Source: Cupriavidus pauculus (GTDB taxonomy: Bacteria > Pseudomonadota > Gammaproteobacteria > Burkholderiales > Burkholderiaceae). Taken from it: a stretch of 64,000 nt of DNA. Positions 8,391 to 18,526 of this stretch are shown piece after piece. The first letter of the stretch is position 1. The number at the start of each line of letters is the position of its first letter. The notes below the pieces were generated by a model. That model was given only the letters and a program-made list of their open reading frames with translations, was not told the origin of the DNA and did not search any database. The stretch covers positions 66,087-130,086 of the forward strand of contig NZ_PJRP01000005.1 of the NCBI RefSeq assembly GCF_002858765.1, given 5' to 3'. The translations under genes and the position numbers were made by a program.

Positions 8391-8464
8391 GCAAGGTTGC
8401 AGCACCCGCATTAAACTATCGGTAGGCAGTACGCGATTAGCGATCCCTATAAGGCAGTCATAAG

Positions 8465-9685
8465 ATGAGCACCACCCCACATTTCCCGATCTACATGGAT
8501 TACTCGGCCACCACGCCGGTGGACCCGCGCGTGGCGGACAAGATGATTCCGTACCTGCGCGAGCAGTTTGGCAATCCGGCGTCGCGCAGCCATGCGTACG
8601 GCTGGGATGCCGAGCGCGCCGTGGAAGAGGCGCGCGAGCAGGTGGCGGCGCTGGTGGGGGCCGATCCGCGCGAGATCGTGTGGACGTCGGGGGCCACCGA
8701 GTCGGACAACCTCGGCATCAAGGGCGCGGCCAATTTCTACTCGGGCAAGGGCAAGCACATCATCACCGTGAAGACCGAGCACAAGGCCGTGCTGGACACC
8801 ACGCGTGAACTGGAACGCCAGGGCTTCGAGGTGACGTACCTCGACGTCAAGGACGACGGCCTGATCGACATGGACGTGTTCAAGCAGGCGATCCGCCCGG
8901 ACACGATCGTGGTGTCGGTGATGCTGGTGAATAACGAGATCGGCGTGATCCAGGACGTCGAGCAGATCGGCGAGATCTGCCGCGAGAAGGGCATCATTTT
9001 CCACTGCGATGCCGCGCAGGCCACCGGCAAGGTTGCGATCAACCTGGCCACGCTGAAGTGCGACCTGATGTCGTTCTCCGCCCACAAGACCTACGGCCCG
9101 AAGGGCATCGGCGCGCTGTACGTACGCCGCAAGCCGCGCGTGCGTATCGAAGCGCAGATGCACGGCGGTGGCCACGAGCGCGGCATGCGTTCGGGCACGC
9201 TGGCCACGCACCAGATCGTCGGCATGGGCGAGGCATTCCGCCTGGCCCGCGAGGAAATGGCCACCGAGAACGAGCGTATCCGCATGCTGCGTGACCGCCT
9301 GTGGAACGGCCTGTCGTCGATGGAAGAGGTGTACCTGAACGGTTCGATGGAACACCGCGTGCCGCACAACCTGAACGTCAGCTTCAACTTCGTCGAAGGC
9401 GAATCGCTGATCATGGCCATCAAGGACGTGGCCGTGTCGTCGGGTTCGGCGTGCACGTCGGCGTCGCTGGAGCCTTCGTACGTGCTGCGTGCCCTGGGCC
9501 GCAACGACGAACTGGCCCATAGCTCGATCCGCTTCACGGTTGGCCGTTTTACGACCGAAGCCGAGATCGACTATACCGTCGAGCTGCTCAAGAACAAGAT
9601 CGGCAAGCTGCGCGACCTGTCGCCGCTGTGGGAGATGTTCAAGGACGGCGTCGACCTGAATTCGATCCAGTGGGCCGCGCACTGA
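8465..9685 (+). CDS. iscS: Cysteine desulfurase IscS
   Basis: IscS is a PLP-dependent enzyme that removes sulfur from cysteine and passes it as a persulfide to IscU and other acceptors. The 406-residue protein has the PLP lysine K208 in [10 protein letters not shown] and the persulfide-forming C330 in [10 protein letters not shown] on the mobile loop. Both agree with group I (IscS) enzymes. The N-terminus [12 protein letters not shown] and the length are standard. It follows iscR by 74 bp in the operon and is 55 bp before iscU. Confidence 0.97.
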   Translation: MSTTPHFPIYMDYSATTPVDPRVADKMIPYLREQFGNPASRSHAYGWDAERAVEEAREQVAALVGADPREIVWTSGATESDNLGIKGAANFYSGKGKHIITVKTEHKAVLDTTRELERQGFEVTYLDVKDDGLIDMDVFKQAIRPDTIVVSVMLVNNEIGVIQDVEQIGEICREKGIIFHCDAAQATGKVAINLATLKCDLMSFSAHKTYGPKGIGALYVRRKPRVRIEAQMHGGGHERGMRSGTLATHQIVGMGEAFRLAREEMATENERIRMLRDRLWNGLSSMEEVYLNGSMEHRVPHNLNVSFNFVEGESLIMAIKDVAVSSGSACTSASLEPSYVLRALGRNDELAHSSIRFTVGRFTTEAEIDYTVELLKNKIGKLRDLSPLWEMFKDGVDLNSIQWAAH

Positions 9686-9740
9686 TTGCGACCCACGGTA
9701 AAAACAAGAACCCCATAAAGATTCGTCAGAGGTAACCAAA

Positions 9741-10142
9741 ATGTCTTACAGCAACCAGGTTCTCGACCACTATGAAAATCCGCGCAACGTCGGTTCGTTC
9801 GACAAGAACGACGACGCGGTGGGTACCGGCATGGTCGGCGCCCCGGCCTGCGGCGACGTGATGAAGCTGCAGATCAAGGTGAACGAGGCGGGCGTGATCG
9901 AAGACGCCAAGTTCAAGACCTACGGCTGCGGCTCGGCCATCGCGTCGTCGTCGCTGGTGACCGAATGGGTCAAGGGCAAGACCGTGGATCAGGCACTGGA
10001 GATCAAGAACACCCAGATCGCCGAAGAACTGGCGCTGCCGCCGGTGAAGATCCACTGCTCGATCCTGGCGGAAGACGCCATCAAGGCGGCCGTCGAGGAT
10101 TACAAGAAGAAGCACGGCGGCGCCGAGCAGAAGGCTGCCTGA
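9741..10142 (+). CDS. iscU: Fe-S cluster scaffold IscU
   Basis: This 133-residue scaffold assembles [2Fe-2S] and [4Fe-4S] clusters before transfer to apoproteins. The three cluster cysteines are C37 (GAPACGD), C63 (YGCGSA) and C106 (KIHCS), with the stabilising D39. The LPPVK motif at 99-103 is the HscA recognition site, consistent with hscA in the same operon. A good ribosome-binding site (GAGGTAACC) precedes the ATG. Confidence 0.98.
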   Translation: MSYSNQVLDHYENPRNVGSFDKNDDAVGTGMVGAPACGDVMKLQIKVNEAGVIEDAKFKTYGCGSAIASSSLVTEWVKGKTVDQALEIKNTQIAEELALPPVKIHCSILAEDAIKAAVEDYKKKHGGAEQKAA

Positions 10143-10222
10143 GCGGCGTCGTCCGCTTCAGACGGGATGGTGTGGCCGCGCGCGGTGCGGTATCGCGCGT
10201 GGCGTTCGACAGCAAGGCAAAG

Positions 10223-10543
10223 ATGATCACGATGACCGAAAAGGCGGCGAAACACGTTTCCCGCTACCTGGAACGCCGCGGCAAGGGCCTGGGCCTGCGC
10301 GTGGGCGTGAAGACCACCGGCTGCTCGGGCCTGGCGTACAAGCTCGAGTACGTGGACGAACTGCATCCGGAAGACCAGGTATTCGAGACGCATGGCATCA
10401 AGGTGATCGTGGATCCGAAGAGCCTGCCGTACATCGACGGTACCGAACTGGACTTCGCGCGCGAGGGCTTGAACGAAGGCTTCAAGTTCAATAACCCGAA
10501 CGTCAAGGACGAGTGCGGCTGCGGCGAGTCGTTCCGGGTCTGA
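10223..10543 (+). CDS. iscA: A-type Fe-S carrier IscA
   Basis: This 106-residue A-type carrier delivers iron or clusters to target proteins. Conserved cysteines are C34 (TTGCSG) and the C-terminal pair C98 and C100 (DECGCG). The open frame extends upstream to 9965 through iscU in another frame. I chose the ATG at 10223 because it gives the family length and has an AAGG ribosome-binding site just upstream. A second in-frame ATG three codons later (MTEKAAK) is possible. Confidence 0.95.
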   Translation: MITMTEKAAKHVSRYLERRGKGLGLRVGVKTTGCSGLAYKLEYVDELHPEDQVFETHGIKVIVDPKSLPYIDGTELDFAREGLNEGFKFNNPNVKDECGCGESFRV

Positions 10544-10604
10544 TGGCCGGTGCCGCGCCCGGATCGGCAACCGATGCGAGGGCGGCAACACGACAAGGGG
10601 CGGC

Positions 10605-11165
10605 ATGACCGCTCCTTTTTGTTGTGATGTTTTGGAAAGACGCGCTTTGAAAGACGATTTTTTCTCGCTGTTCGGGCTGCCCGCCCAATACGAAGTGGAC
10701 GAAGCCGCGCTGGACGCGGCGTATCGCACCGTCCAGTCGCAAGCGCACCCTGACCGCTTTGCCAATGCCGGCGATGCCGAGCGGCGCGTGGCCATGCAGT
10801 GGGCCGCGCACGCCAACGAGGCGTACCGCACGCTGCGCCAGCCGCTGAAGCGGGCCATCTATCTGCTGCACCTGCGGGGCGTGGACATCCAGGCCGAAAG
10901 CAATACGGCGATGGCGCCGGCCTTCCTGATGCAGCAGATGGAATGGCGCGAGGCGCTGCAGGACGCGACGCAGGCGCGTGACGTCGACCAGCTCGACGCC
11001 GTACTGCGCGACCTGCGCCAGGAAAAACGCGAACGCCACGCCGCACTCGGCGCGCTGCTCGATGCCGGTGACAACGAAGCCGCCGGCGCCGCCGCGCGCC
11101 AGCTGATGTTTATCGAGAAGATCGAACACGACGCCAGCGAGGCGATCGATCGGCTCGAAGATTAG
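10605..11165 (+). CDS. hscB: Co-chaperone HscB
   Basis: This J-domain protein brings IscU to HscA and stimulates its ATPase. The 186 residues contain an N-terminal J domain with the HPD motif at 48-50, followed by the C-terminal HSCB helical domain that binds IscU. The ATG at 10605 has an AAGGGG ribosome-binding site. A downstream TTG at 10647 would give a protein starting at [10 protein letters not shown], nearer the usual family start, so the first 14 residues may be an extension. It is followed 9 bp later by hscA. Confidence 0.95.
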   Translation: MTAPFCCDVLERRALKDDFFSLFGLPAQYEVDEAALDAAYRTVQSQAHPDRFANAGDAERRVAMQWAAHANEAYRTLRQPLKRAIYLLHLRGVDIQAESNTAMAPAFLMQQMEWREALQDATQARDVDQLDAVLRDLRQEKRERHAALGALLDAGDNEAAGAAARQLMFIEKIEHDASEAIDRLED

Positions 11166-11174
11166 AAGATTCTC

Positions 11175-13040
11175 ATGGCACTGCTCCAGATTTCCGAACC
11201 AGGCATGTCGCCAGCGCCTCACCAGCGCCGGCTCGCCGTTGGCATCGACCTTGGCACCACCAACTCACTGGTGGCCGCCGTGCGCAACAGCATTCCCGAA
11301 GTCCTGCCCGACGACGATGGCCGCGCGCTGTTGCCGTCGGTCGTGCGCTACCTGCCGAACGGCAACCCGCATATCGGCTACAAGGCCCAGGACGAAGCGG
11401 TGCGCGATCCCAAGAACACGATCGTTTCCGTGAAGCGGTTCATGGGGCGTGGCCTGCGTGACGTGGCTAACATCGAACACAGCCCGTACGACTTTGTCGA
11501 TGCACCGGGCATGGTGCAGTTGAAGACCGCTGCCGGCATCAAGAGCCCGGTGGAAGTCTCGGCCGAGATCCTGGCCACGCTGCGCCAGCGTGCCGAGGAT
11601 TCGCTCGGCGACGAACTGGTGGGCGCCGTGATCACGGTGCCCGCGTATTTTGACGACGCGCAGCGTCAGGCCACCAAGGACGCCGCGCAACTGGCGGGCC
11701 TGGACGTGATGCGGTTGCTCAACGAGCCGACCGCCGCGGCCATCGCCTACGGCCTGGACAATGCCGCCGAAGGCATCTACGCAGTGTACGACCTCGGTGG
11801 CGGCACGTTCGATATTTCGGTGCTCAAGCTGACAAAGGGCGTGTTCGAGGTGATGTCCACCGGCGGCGATTCGGCCCTGGGCGGCGACGACTTCGACCAG
11901 CGCCTGCTGTGCTGGGTCGTGGAGCAGGCCAGCCTGCAGCCGCTGTCGGCCGAGGATACGCGCCTGCTGATGATGCGCGCGCGCGCCGCCAAGGAAGCCC
12001 TGTCCGCAAGCGACAGCACCGTGATCGACGCGGTGCTGACGACCGGCGAGATCGTGCATCTGCCGCTGGACGCCCAGTCGTTCATCGCCATCACCGCCAA
12101 CCTGGTGCAGAAGACCCTGACGCCGGTGCGCAAGGCGCTGCGCGATGCCGGTGTCACGCCCGACGACGTCAAGGGCGTGGTGCTGGTGGGCGGCGCGACG
12201 CGCATGCCGGCGATCCGCAAGGCCGTCGGCGAGTATTTTGGCCAGCAGCCGCTGACCAACCTGGACCCGGACAAGGTGGTGGCACTGGGTGCCGCCATGC
12301 AGGCGAACCTGCTGGCCGGCAACCATGCGCCGGGCGAAGACTGGCTGCTGCTCGACGTGATCCCGCTGTCGCTGGGCGTGGAAACGATGGGCGGCCTGGT
12401 CGAGAAGATCATCCCGCGCAACAGCACGATTCCGGTGGCGCGCGCGCAGGAATTCACCACCTTCAAGGATGGCCAGACGGCCATGGCCATTCACGTGCTG
12501 CAGGGCGAGCGCGAACTGGCCAGCGATTGCCGGTCGCTGGCGCGCTTCGAGCTGCGTGGCATTCCGCCGATGGTGGCGGGCGCGGCACGCATCCGCGTGA
12601 CCTATCAGGTGGATGCGGACGGGCTGCTGTCGGTGTCGGCGCGCGAGACCAATTCGGGCGTGGAAGCGTCGGTGTCGGTCAAGCCGTCGTACGGGCTGGC
12701 CGACGACGATATCGCGCGCATGCTGCAGGAGAGCTTCCGCGAGGCCGAGCACGACATGAAGAGCCGTGCGCTGGCTGAGGAACGTGTGGAGGCCGAGCGG
12801 CTGGTGGAGGCCACCGGACGTGCGCTGGAAGTCGACGGCGATCTGCTGTCGGCTGACGAACGCGCGGCCGTGGATGCGCTGATGGTCAAGGTGAGCGAGA
12901 TCGCGCGCGGTGACGACCACCACGCGATCAAGGCGGCTGTCGAGCAGCTGTCGCATGGCACCGACGAATTTGCCGCCCGCCGCATGGATCGCTCGATCAA
13001 GAGCGCGCTGGCCGGAAAGAAGGTGCAGGAACTCGGCTGA
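11175..13040 (+). CDS. hscA: Hsp70-type chaperone HscA
   Basis: This 621-residue Hsp70 is specialised for cluster transfer from IscU. Actin-like ATPase signatures are present: [12 protein letters not shown] near the N-terminus, [14 protein letters not shown] at about 200 and [17 protein letters not shown] at about 335. The substrate-binding domain lies at about 390-510 and the helical lid follows. It lacks the EEVD-like C-terminus of DnaK, as is usual for HscA. Tight spacing with hscB (9 bp) and the LPPVK motif in IscU support its role. Confidence 0.97.
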   Translation: MALLQISEPGMSPAPHQRRLAVGIDLGTTNSLVAAVRNSIPEVLPDDDGRALLPSVVRYLPNGNPHIGYKAQDEAVRDPKNTIVSVKRFMGRGLRDVANIEHSPYDFVDAPGMVQLKTAAGIKSPVEVSAEILATLRQRAEDSLGDELVGAVITVPAYFDDAQRQATKDAAQLAGLDVMRLLNEPTAAAIAYGLDNAAEGIYAVYDLGGGTFDISVLKLTKGVFEVMSTGGDSALGGDDFDQRLLCWVVEQASLQPLSAEDTRLLMMRARAAKEALSASDSTVIDAVLTTGEIVHLPLDAQSFIAITANLVQKTLTPVRKALRDAGVTPDDVKGVVLVGGATRMPAIRKAVGEYFGQQPLTNLDPDKVVALGAAMQANLLAGNHAPGEDWLLLDVIPLSLGVETMGGLVEKIIPRNSTIPVARAQEFTTFKDGQTAMAIHVLQGERELASDCRSLARFELRGIPPMVAGAARIRVTYQVDADGLLSVSARETNSGVEASVSVKPSYGLADDDIARMLQESFREAEHDMKSRALAEERVEAERLVEATGRALEVDGDLLSADERAAVDALMVKVSEIARGDDHHAIKAAVEQLSHGTDEFAARRMDRSIKSALAGKKVQELG

Positions 13041-13082
13041 GCCGTCGCAGTTGCCTGCCAGGAAAGAGAGAACAGGAATCAC

Positions 13083-13421
13083 ATGCCACAGATCATCGTT
13101 TTGCCCCACGTCGAGTTGTGTCCGGAGGGCGCTGTCTTCGAGGCCGGCGCCGGCACCAGCATCTGCGACGCGCTGCTGAACAACGGTATCAACATTGAGC
13201 ACGCCTGCGAGAAGTCGTGTGCCTGCACCACGTGCCACGTGGTGGTGCGCGAAGGTTTCAACTCGCTGGAAGATGCCGAGGAAAAAGAGGAAGACCTGCT
13301 GGACAAGGCGTGGGGGCTGGAACCCAATTCGCGCCTGTCGTGCCAGGCCCTCGTCGCGGACACGGACCTGACCGTCGAAATTCCGAAGTACACGATCAAC
13401 CACGCCAAGGAAGGCCACTAA
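13083..13421 (+). CDS. fdx: [2Fe-2S] ferredoxin of the isc system
   Basis: This 112-residue adrenodoxin-type ferredoxin supplies electrons for persulfide reduction or cluster coupling on IscU. The ligands C42, C48, C51 and C87 are in the ACEKSCACTTC and LSCQAL motifs, with the same positions and spacing as E. coli Fdx. An additional C46 between the ligands is also typical of this family. It lies 42 bp after hscA. Confidence 0.96.
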   Translation: MPQIIVLPHVELCPEGAVFEAGAGTSICDALLNNGINIEHACEKSCACTTCHVVVREGFNSLEDAEEKEEDLLDKAWGLEPNSRLSCQALVADTDLTVEIPKYTINHAKEGH

Positions 13422-13443
13422 GGCCCGCGCGAGGAGTTTCCCC

Positions 13444-13638
13444 ATGAAATGGACAGATACCTACGACATCGCCGCGGCGCTGTATGACAAGTTTCCTGAC
13501 GTCGACCCCGTTACGGTGCGATTCACGCAATTGCGCCAGTGGGTGCTGGAACTGGATGGTTTCAGCGACCTGCCGGAGCGCTCGGGCGAGAAGATCCTGG
13601 AGGCAATCCAGCAGGCGTGGATCGAGGAAGCGGAGTAA
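13444..13638 (+). CDS. iscX: IscX, Fe-S assembly accessory protein
   Basis: This 64-residue acidic protein (MKWTDTYDIAAALYDKFPDVDP) binds IscS and is thought to modulate desulfurase activity or iron supply, competing with CyaY. Family features are the N-terminal KWTD, the DLPERSGEKILEAIQQAW helix and an acidic C-terminus. AGGAG lies before the ATG. It is last in the isc operon and is followed directly by a strong terminator. Confidence 0.95.
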   Translation: MKWTDTYDIAAALYDKFPDVDPVTVRFTQLRQWVLELDGFSDLPERSGEKILEAIQQAWIEEAE

Positions 13639-13665
13639 GCCCGGCTGACCCCAGGCGAACCAAGC

Positions 13666-13697
13666 AAAAAAGCACGGCTGTCACGCCGTGCTTTTTT
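13666..13697 (+). terminator. Terminator of the isc operon
   Basis: A 7-bp GC-rich stem, GCACGGC (13672-13678) with GCCGTGC (13685-13691), encloses a 6-nt loop and is followed by six T residues. The preceding A-tract extends the stem and makes it symmetric. It lies 28 nt after the iscX stop. Confidence 0.9.
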
Positions 13698-13748
13698 ATT
13701 GGTGGTCGGGGCCGAACTCGTCTGACCCGAGCGGCATCTTGAATAACG

Positions 13749-14456
13749 TCAGCCCGTCACCAGAACGCCACGCTCCAGATGGACGCGCTGGCCCACATCG
13801 ACCCCCGGCGGGTTCTGATAGGTAAAAGTGCGGCGCGAGCCGTCGTCCATCTTCACGCTGACGCGGTACGACTTGTTGGTGTTCAGCTTCTTTTCGGCGT
13901 AGTTGCCGCCGAAGCCGCCCGCTGCCGCGCCGGCCACCGTGCCCAGGATCCGGCCATTGCCGGAGCCGATCTGGTTACCCAGCAGGCCGCCGACTACGGC
14001 ACCCCCCACGGCGCCCAGACCACTGGTCGGCTTTTCCGCTTCCATCACCTGCACACCAGTCACATGGCCAGCCGTATGACTCGGCCGGGCGGCGGGCTTC
14101 TCTTCCGCCTGGGCCTGCTGCGTCGGCTGGGCCGGCGGCGGTGCCGTCGCGTTCTGTGCCTGGCGCGTGTCATAGGCGGGCGGGCGCGTGGTCGATCCCG
14201 GTGCCGGCTGGCTCGTCAGCGGCGGTGGCTCGGTCATGACCGGCTGTGCGGATGTGTTGCTGCTGCCGTTGCCATATGCGCCGCTATATGACGCCTCGGT
14301 CGTCGGCCCCTGGGTGGCCTTGGTAATCGGCAACACACCCGTCACGGCTGCTACCACCGTCAGGCTGGCCACCACGAGTGCGATGGCGGTTGCGCCCACC
14401 AACGGGTTCAGGCGGCGTTGCGACGGCAGGGCGGGGAGGGTTTCCGGACCAGACAT
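13749..14456 (-). CDS. Glycine-zipper membrane protein
   Basis: This 235-residue protein has one N-terminal transmembrane segment at about 18-42 (GATAIALVVASLTVVAAVTG). A long Pro/Ala/Gln/Thr-rich linker spans about 45-130. A glycine-zipper 2TM region at about 145-185 contains GAVGGAVVGGLLGNQIGSG and a repeat-like GTVAGAAAGGFGGNYAEK. A C-terminal beta domain (YRVSVKMDDGSRRTF) is shared with SlyB/17-kDa-antigen-like envelope proteins. There is no lipobox, so it should be anchored by the N-terminal helix with the rest in the periplasm. Its function is unknown. It is convergent with the isc operon and follows lysS on the same strand, 245 bp away. Confidence 0.8.
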   Translation of the reverse strand: MSGPETLPALPSQRRLNPLVGATAIALVVASLTVVAAVTGVLPITKATQGPTTEASYSGAYGNGSSNTSAQPVMTEPPPLTSQPAPGSTTRPPAYDTRQAQNATAPPPAQPTQQAQAEEKPAARPSHTAGHVTGVQVMEAEKPTSGLGAVGGAVVGGLLGNQIGSGNGRILGTVAGAAAGGFGGNYAEKKLNTNKSYRVSVKMDDGSRRTFTYQNPPGVDVGQRVHLERGVLVTG

Positions 14457-14644
14457 TTCTTGTTCTCCAAGTCATCCGCAAGGATGGATACCTAGAGTCT
14501 GGCCGAATTACGATCCGGTTTCCGTTTGATTTTGTAAGGATGTGTAGCTGGGAATTGGCTTGAAAATCAGGGGGTTACAGCGGATGCGAGGGGAAGGTGC
14601 GCGGGTGTCTGTAACAGCGCGAAGGCGGGGAGGTGGCGGGGGCT

Positions 14645-14668
14645 CCCCACGCCCAGGCAGGCGTGGGG
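14645..14668. other. 8-bp hairpin downstream of lysS
   Basis: CCCCACGC (14645-14652) and GCGTGGGG (14661-14668) form a perfect 8-bp stem with an 8-nt loop, 33 nt beyond the lysS stop. There is no T-tract on either strand, so it is not a classical intrinsic terminator. It may protect a 3' end. The rest of the 14457-14701 gap shows nothing I can name. Confidence 0.4.
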
Positions 14669-14701
14669 AACAAGACATGACAACAGGCAGGCGCCTGCCG
14701 A

Positions 14702-16246
14702 TCAGTCTTCGCGGCGAAGGTGCGGGAACAGGATCACGTCGCGGATGTTCGGGCTGTCAGTCAGCAGCATGACCAGGCGGTCGATGCCGATGCCGCAGCC
14801 GCCGGTCGGGGGCATGCCGTATTCGAGCGCGCGAATATAGTCGGCGTCGAAGTACATGGCTTCCTCGTCGCCGGCGTCCTTCTGCTCCACCTGCTTGCGG
14901 AAGCGGTCGGCCTGGTCTTCCGGATCGTTAAGCTCCGAAAAGCCGTTGGCGATCTCGCGGCCCGTGATGAAGAGCTCGAACCGCTCGGTGATGCCCGGCT
15001 TCGTGTCCGACGCGCGCGCCAGCGGCGACACTTCCACGGGGTAGTCGACGATATAGGTCGGCTCCCACAGCTGCGACTCTGCCGTTTCCTCGAACAGCAC
15101 CAGTTGCAGCGTGCCCAGGCCGGCGTTCAGGAACTGCGGCGCGCTGGTGTTGATCTTGAACTTGCTCTTCAGCTCGGCACGCAGGAAGTCGGCGTCGGCC
15201 AGCTGTGCATCGGTATATTCCGGCGCGTACTTCTGGATCGCCTGGCAGATGGTCAGGCGATGGAACGGCTTCGACAGATCCAGTTCGCGGCCCTGGTAGT
15301 TCAGTACGGCGCTGCCGCTGGCGTCAATGGCGGCCTGGCGGATCAGGTTTTCGGTGAAGTCCATCAGCCAGCGGTAGTCCGTGTAGGCCGCGTAGAACTC
15401 CATCATCGTGAACTCGGGGTTGTGGCGCGGGCTCACCCCTTCGTTACGGAAGTTGCGGTTGATCTCGAACACGCGCTCGAAGCCGCCGACGATCAGGCGC
15501 TTCAGGTACAGCTCGGGGGCGATACGCATGAACATCTGCATGTCCAGCGCGTTGTGGTGCGTGATGAACGGCTTGGCCGCCGCGCCGCCCGGAATCGGGT
15601 GCAGCATCGGCGTTTCCACTTCCATGAAGCCGGCGTCGGACATATGGCGACGCAGCGACGACATCGCCTTGGTGCGGGCGCGGAACGTGTCGCGCGTTTC
15701 CGGCGAGACGATCAGGTCCACATAGCGCTGGCGGTATTTCATTTCCTGGTCGGCCAGGCCGTGGAACTTGTCCGGCAGCGGGCGCAGGCTCTTCGACAGC
15801 AGGCGCAGTTCGCGCACCTGTACCGACAGCTCGCCCTTGTTGGTGCGGAACAGCTCGCCGCGCGCGCTGATGATGTCGCCCAGGTCCCAGTGCTTGAACG
15901 CCGCGTAGACGTCCTCGCCCACCTTGTCGCGCGTGATGTAGAACTGGATCTGGCCGCTGCCGTCCTGCACGGTGGCAAAGCTGGCCTTGCCCATCACGCG
16001 CTTGAGCATCATGCGGCCGGCGATCGACACTTCCACCGGGCTGGCTTCCAGCGTTGCCTGGTCGGTCTCGCCATACTGCGCATGCAGCGCGCCGGCCTGG
16101 TGCGTCGGGCGGAAATCGTTCGGGAAGGGCACGCCTTGCTCGCGCAGGGCCTGCAGCTTCTCGCGCCGTTCGGCAATGATCTTGTTCTCGTCTACGGCAG
16201 GCGCGTCGGCAGGTGCGGCGGCGGGCGTGCGGGTCGGTTCGGTCAT
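14702..16246 (-). CDS. lysS: Lysyl-tRNA synthetase, class II
   Basis: This 514-residue enzyme charges tRNA-Lys. An N-terminal OB-fold anticodon-binding domain covers about 65-180. The class II catalytic core has motif 2 at [20 protein letters not shown] and motif 3 at [16 protein letters not shown] near the C-terminus. The N-terminus carries an Ala/Pro-rich extension ([20 protein letters not shown]) of about 20 residues before the conserved start. It is followed downstream by a hairpin and preceded by an SDR gene 50 bp upstream on the same strand. Confidence 0.97.
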   Translation of the reverse strand: MTEPTRTPAAAPADAPAVDENKIIAERREKLQALREQGVPFPNDFRPTHQAGALHAQYGETDQATLEASPVEVSIAGRMMLKRVMGKASFATVQDGSGQIQFYITRDKVGEDVYAAFKHWDLGDIISARGELFRTNKGELSVQVRELRLLSKSLRPLPDKFHGLADQEMKYRQRYVDLIVSPETRDTFRARTKAMSSLRRHMSDAGFMEVETPMLHPIPGGAAAKPFITHHNALDMQMFMRIAPELYLKRLIVGGFERVFEINRNFRNEGVSPRHNPEFTMMEFYAAYTDYRWLMDFTENLIRQAAIDASGSAVLNYQGRELDLSKPFHRLTICQAIQKYAPEYTDAQLADADFLRAELKSKFKINTSAPQFLNAGLGTLQLVLFEETAESQLWEPTYIVDYPVEVSPLARASDTKPGITERFELFITGREIANGFSELNDPEDQADRFRKQVEQKDAGDEEAMYFDADYIRALEYGMPPTGGCGIGIDRLVMLLTDSPNIRDVILFPHLRRED

Positions 16247-16296
16247 GGTGTCAGCTTCGGTCGTGCAAGGCGCGGGGCCTTGCGCGATGGTTCAGT

Positions 16297-17067
16297 TCAA
16301 TAGTTGCGGATGTCGTCGAGTTCGGTCTTGCCGAAGTCGGCGCGCTCCAGATAGGCGGCGATGCGTTGCGCGACGTCGTCCGGCGACGCCAGTTGGTCAT
16401 TCGCCTTCAGGTCGCGGAAGCGCTGCACCTGGGCAAAATCGGCGCCGCGGATGGTCTCCTGCATGCCCGTGTCCACCACGCCCGGTGCCAGCGCCACGGC
16501 GCGTACCGAACGATCGTCGGCCAGGCCGGCATACTCGGCGTTGACCGAGCGGATGAACATGTCCAGGCCTGCCTTGCCGGCGCAGTAGGCGCTCCAGCCC
16601 GGCACCGGGTTGCGTGCCGCACCCGACGAGATGGCCAGCACCTTGCGCGGGCAGTCCAGGCGCGCGGTGGCGTCGATGAACGCGCCGGTCATCGTCATCG
16701 GCGTGACCAGGTTGGTCTGCAGATGCGGTACCAGCGTGTTGTCGTGCAACTCGGTGATCGGGCCGATGGGTTCCACCACACCTGCGTTCAGGATCAGCGT
16801 CACGCTGGCCGGGGCATCGTCCACGGCTTCGAGCACGCTGGCCAGCCAGCCGGCCGACGGGCCGGGCTGCGACAGGTCCTGCAGGTGCCAGGCCACCGGC
16901 ACGCCGCTGGCCGAGGCTTCGCGTTCCAGGTCGGTGTTGCGGCTGCGCGCCACGCCGATGATGCGGTTGCCCGGCTTGAGCAGCGCGCGCACAAGCGACG
17001 CGCCCAGGCCGCGCGAGGCGCCGGTGACGATATAGAGATGGGTGGAGCGGGGCGTTCCGGTGGTCAT
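16297..17067 (-). CDS. Short-chain dehydrogenase/reductase
   Basis: This 256-residue NAD(P)-dependent Rossmann oxidoreductase has unknown substrate. The cofactor motif TGASRGLG is near residues 16-23, the structural LNAG is present, and the catalytic Ser plus YxxxK are seen as AISSG and SAYCAGKAG. It resembles the sepiapterin-reductase-like SDRs of beta-proteobacteria. I chose the ATG at 17067 (MTTGTPRSTHLYIVTG), since the longer frame to 17154 adds 29 non-homologous residues. It lies between prfB and lysS in one co-directional block and may be co-transcribed with lysS. Confidence 0.88.
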   Translation of the reverse strand: MTTGTPRSTHLYIVTGASRGLGASLVRALLKPGNRIIGVARSRNTDLEREASASGVPVAWHLQDLSQPGPSAGWLASVLEAVDDAPASVTLILNAGVVEPIGPITELHDNTLVPHLQTNLVTPMTMTGAFIDATARLDCPRKVLAISSGAARNPVPGWSAYCAGKAGLDMFIRSVNAEYAGLADDRSVRAVALAPGVVDTGMQETIRGADFAQVQRFRDLKANDQLASPDDVAQRIAAYLERADFGKTELDDIRNY

Positions 17068-17188
17068 GACGTGGACCTTGTTCGATGAAACGGCGACTCC
17101 GGGATGGAGACTCTTGGTATTTGTCGCGCCGCCATGCCGGCACGGGGCAGGCATGGCGGCGCGGCTGCGGCTGCAGGTCCGGCTGATG

Positions 17189-18293
17189 TTACAGGCCCTG
17201 TTTCAGGCTGGCCTCGATGAACGGGTCGAGATCGCCGTCGAGTACCTTCTGCGTGTTGGACATTTCCACGTTGGTGCGCAGGTCCTTGATGCGGCTCTGG
17301 TCCAGCACGTACGAGCGGATCTGGTGGCCCCAGCCCACATCGGTCTTGCCGGCTTCGAGCTTGTCGGCCTCGGCCTGGCGCTTGCGCATCTCGTGCTCGT
17401 ACAGGCGCGATTTCAGCATCGACATGGCTTCGGCGCGGTTGCGGTGCTGCGAACGGTCGTTCTGGCACTGCACGACGATGCCGGTCGGGATGTGCGTGAT
17501 CCGCACGGCCGAATCGGTCTTGTTGATGTGCTGGCCGCCCGCGCCCGATGCGCGGTACGTATCCACGCGCAGGTCGGCCGGGTTGACCTCCACCTCGAAC
17601 GAATCGTCCACCTCGGGGTAGACGAACACCGACGAGAACGACGTATGGCGACCGCCCGACGAATCGAACGGCGACTTGCGTACCAGGCGGTGCACGCCGG
17701 TTTCGGTGCGCAGGTAGCCAAACGCGTATTCGCCCTCGATCTTGATCGTGGCGCTCTTGATGCCGGCCACGTCGCCCTCGGACTCTTCCAGCACCTCGGC
17801 CTTGAAGCCCTTGCGCTCGCAGTACTTCAGGTACTGGCGCAGCAGCATCGATGCCCAGTCGCACGCCTCGGTACCGCCGGCGCCGGCCTGGATGTCGATG
17901 AAGGCGTTGGCCTGGTCCATCTCGCCCGAGAACATGCGGCGGAATTCCATGTCGGCGACGATCGCCTCGAATCCCTGCACGTCGGCGTCGATCGATTCCA
18001 GCGTCTCGTCGTCACCTTCCTCGCGCGCCAGCTCGAACAGCTCGTCCGTGCCGGAGAGGTCGTCGGTGAGCTTGCCCAGCGTCTGCACGACGGCTTCGAG
18101 CGCCTTCTTTTCCTTGCCCAGGTCCTGGGCACGCTTGGGGTTGTTCCAGACGTCCGGGTCTTCCAGGAGTCCGTTGACTTCGTCTAGGCGGTTTTCTTTG
18201 ACATCGTAGTCAAAGATACCCCCGTAGATCTTCCGTTCGCGAACGGAGATCGGAGATGGCACCGGAGATGGCGTTGAGGCGTTCTGCTTCCAT
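17189..18293 (-). CDS. prfB: Peptide chain release factor 2, with programmed +1 frameshift
   Basis: RF2 terminates translation at UGA and UAA. The gene is in two frames. The first runs from the ATG at 18293 ([10 protein letters not shown]) for 27 codons to the in-frame TGA at 18212-18210. After a +1 shift, reading continues from GAC at 18211 to the stop at 17189. The joined protein is 367 residues, close to 365 in E. coli. SPF ([11 protein letters not shown]) and GGQ ([11 protein letters not shown]) mark the stop-codon-reading and catalytic parts. AGGAAT lies 6 nt before the start. Shifting is the known autoregulation: low RF2 lets the ribosome slip past its own UGA. This is not a pseudogene. 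Confidence 0.96.
18210..18224 (-). promoter_or_regulatory. prfB +1 recoding site
   Basis: On the minus strand the codons are CGG GGG TAT CTT TGA followed by C. The G-run acts as the internal Shine-Dalgarno element 3 nt before the CTT slip codon. UGAC is the weak stop context known for RF2 genes. It differs from the E. coli site only in the first base (CGG for AGG). Confidence 0.93.
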
Positions 18294-18526
18294 TGATATT
18301 CCTAGTAATTCTGCGCTTGCAAAACGTGGAATTATAGCGGATTGGCGACGCGAATCCGGTCTGCATGCCACCCGGATTGCAGTCAGGGCGCCGCGCTGGC
18401 GGGGGAATCTGCTGAACTGTTCGCAGTGCGAACGGTCTATTGCGTGACTTTCCCCTCTTTTCGCCGCAAGGTTTCGTTCCAACTTCGGCGACAATAGCGG
18501 CCACGATCAGGAGTTTCCCCGTACGC

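Noticed and set aside
11265..13445. A 726-residue antisense open frame over hscA and fdx
   Set aside because: It covers well-supported isc genes and shows only shadow composition.
14645..14668. Hairpin after lysS as an intrinsic terminator
   Set aside because: No T-tract follows on either strand, so it is listed only as a hairpin.
18210..18212. In-frame stop in prfB as a sign of a pseudogene
   Set aside because: The site is the conserved RF2 frameshift signal, and the second frame continues the protein perfectly.
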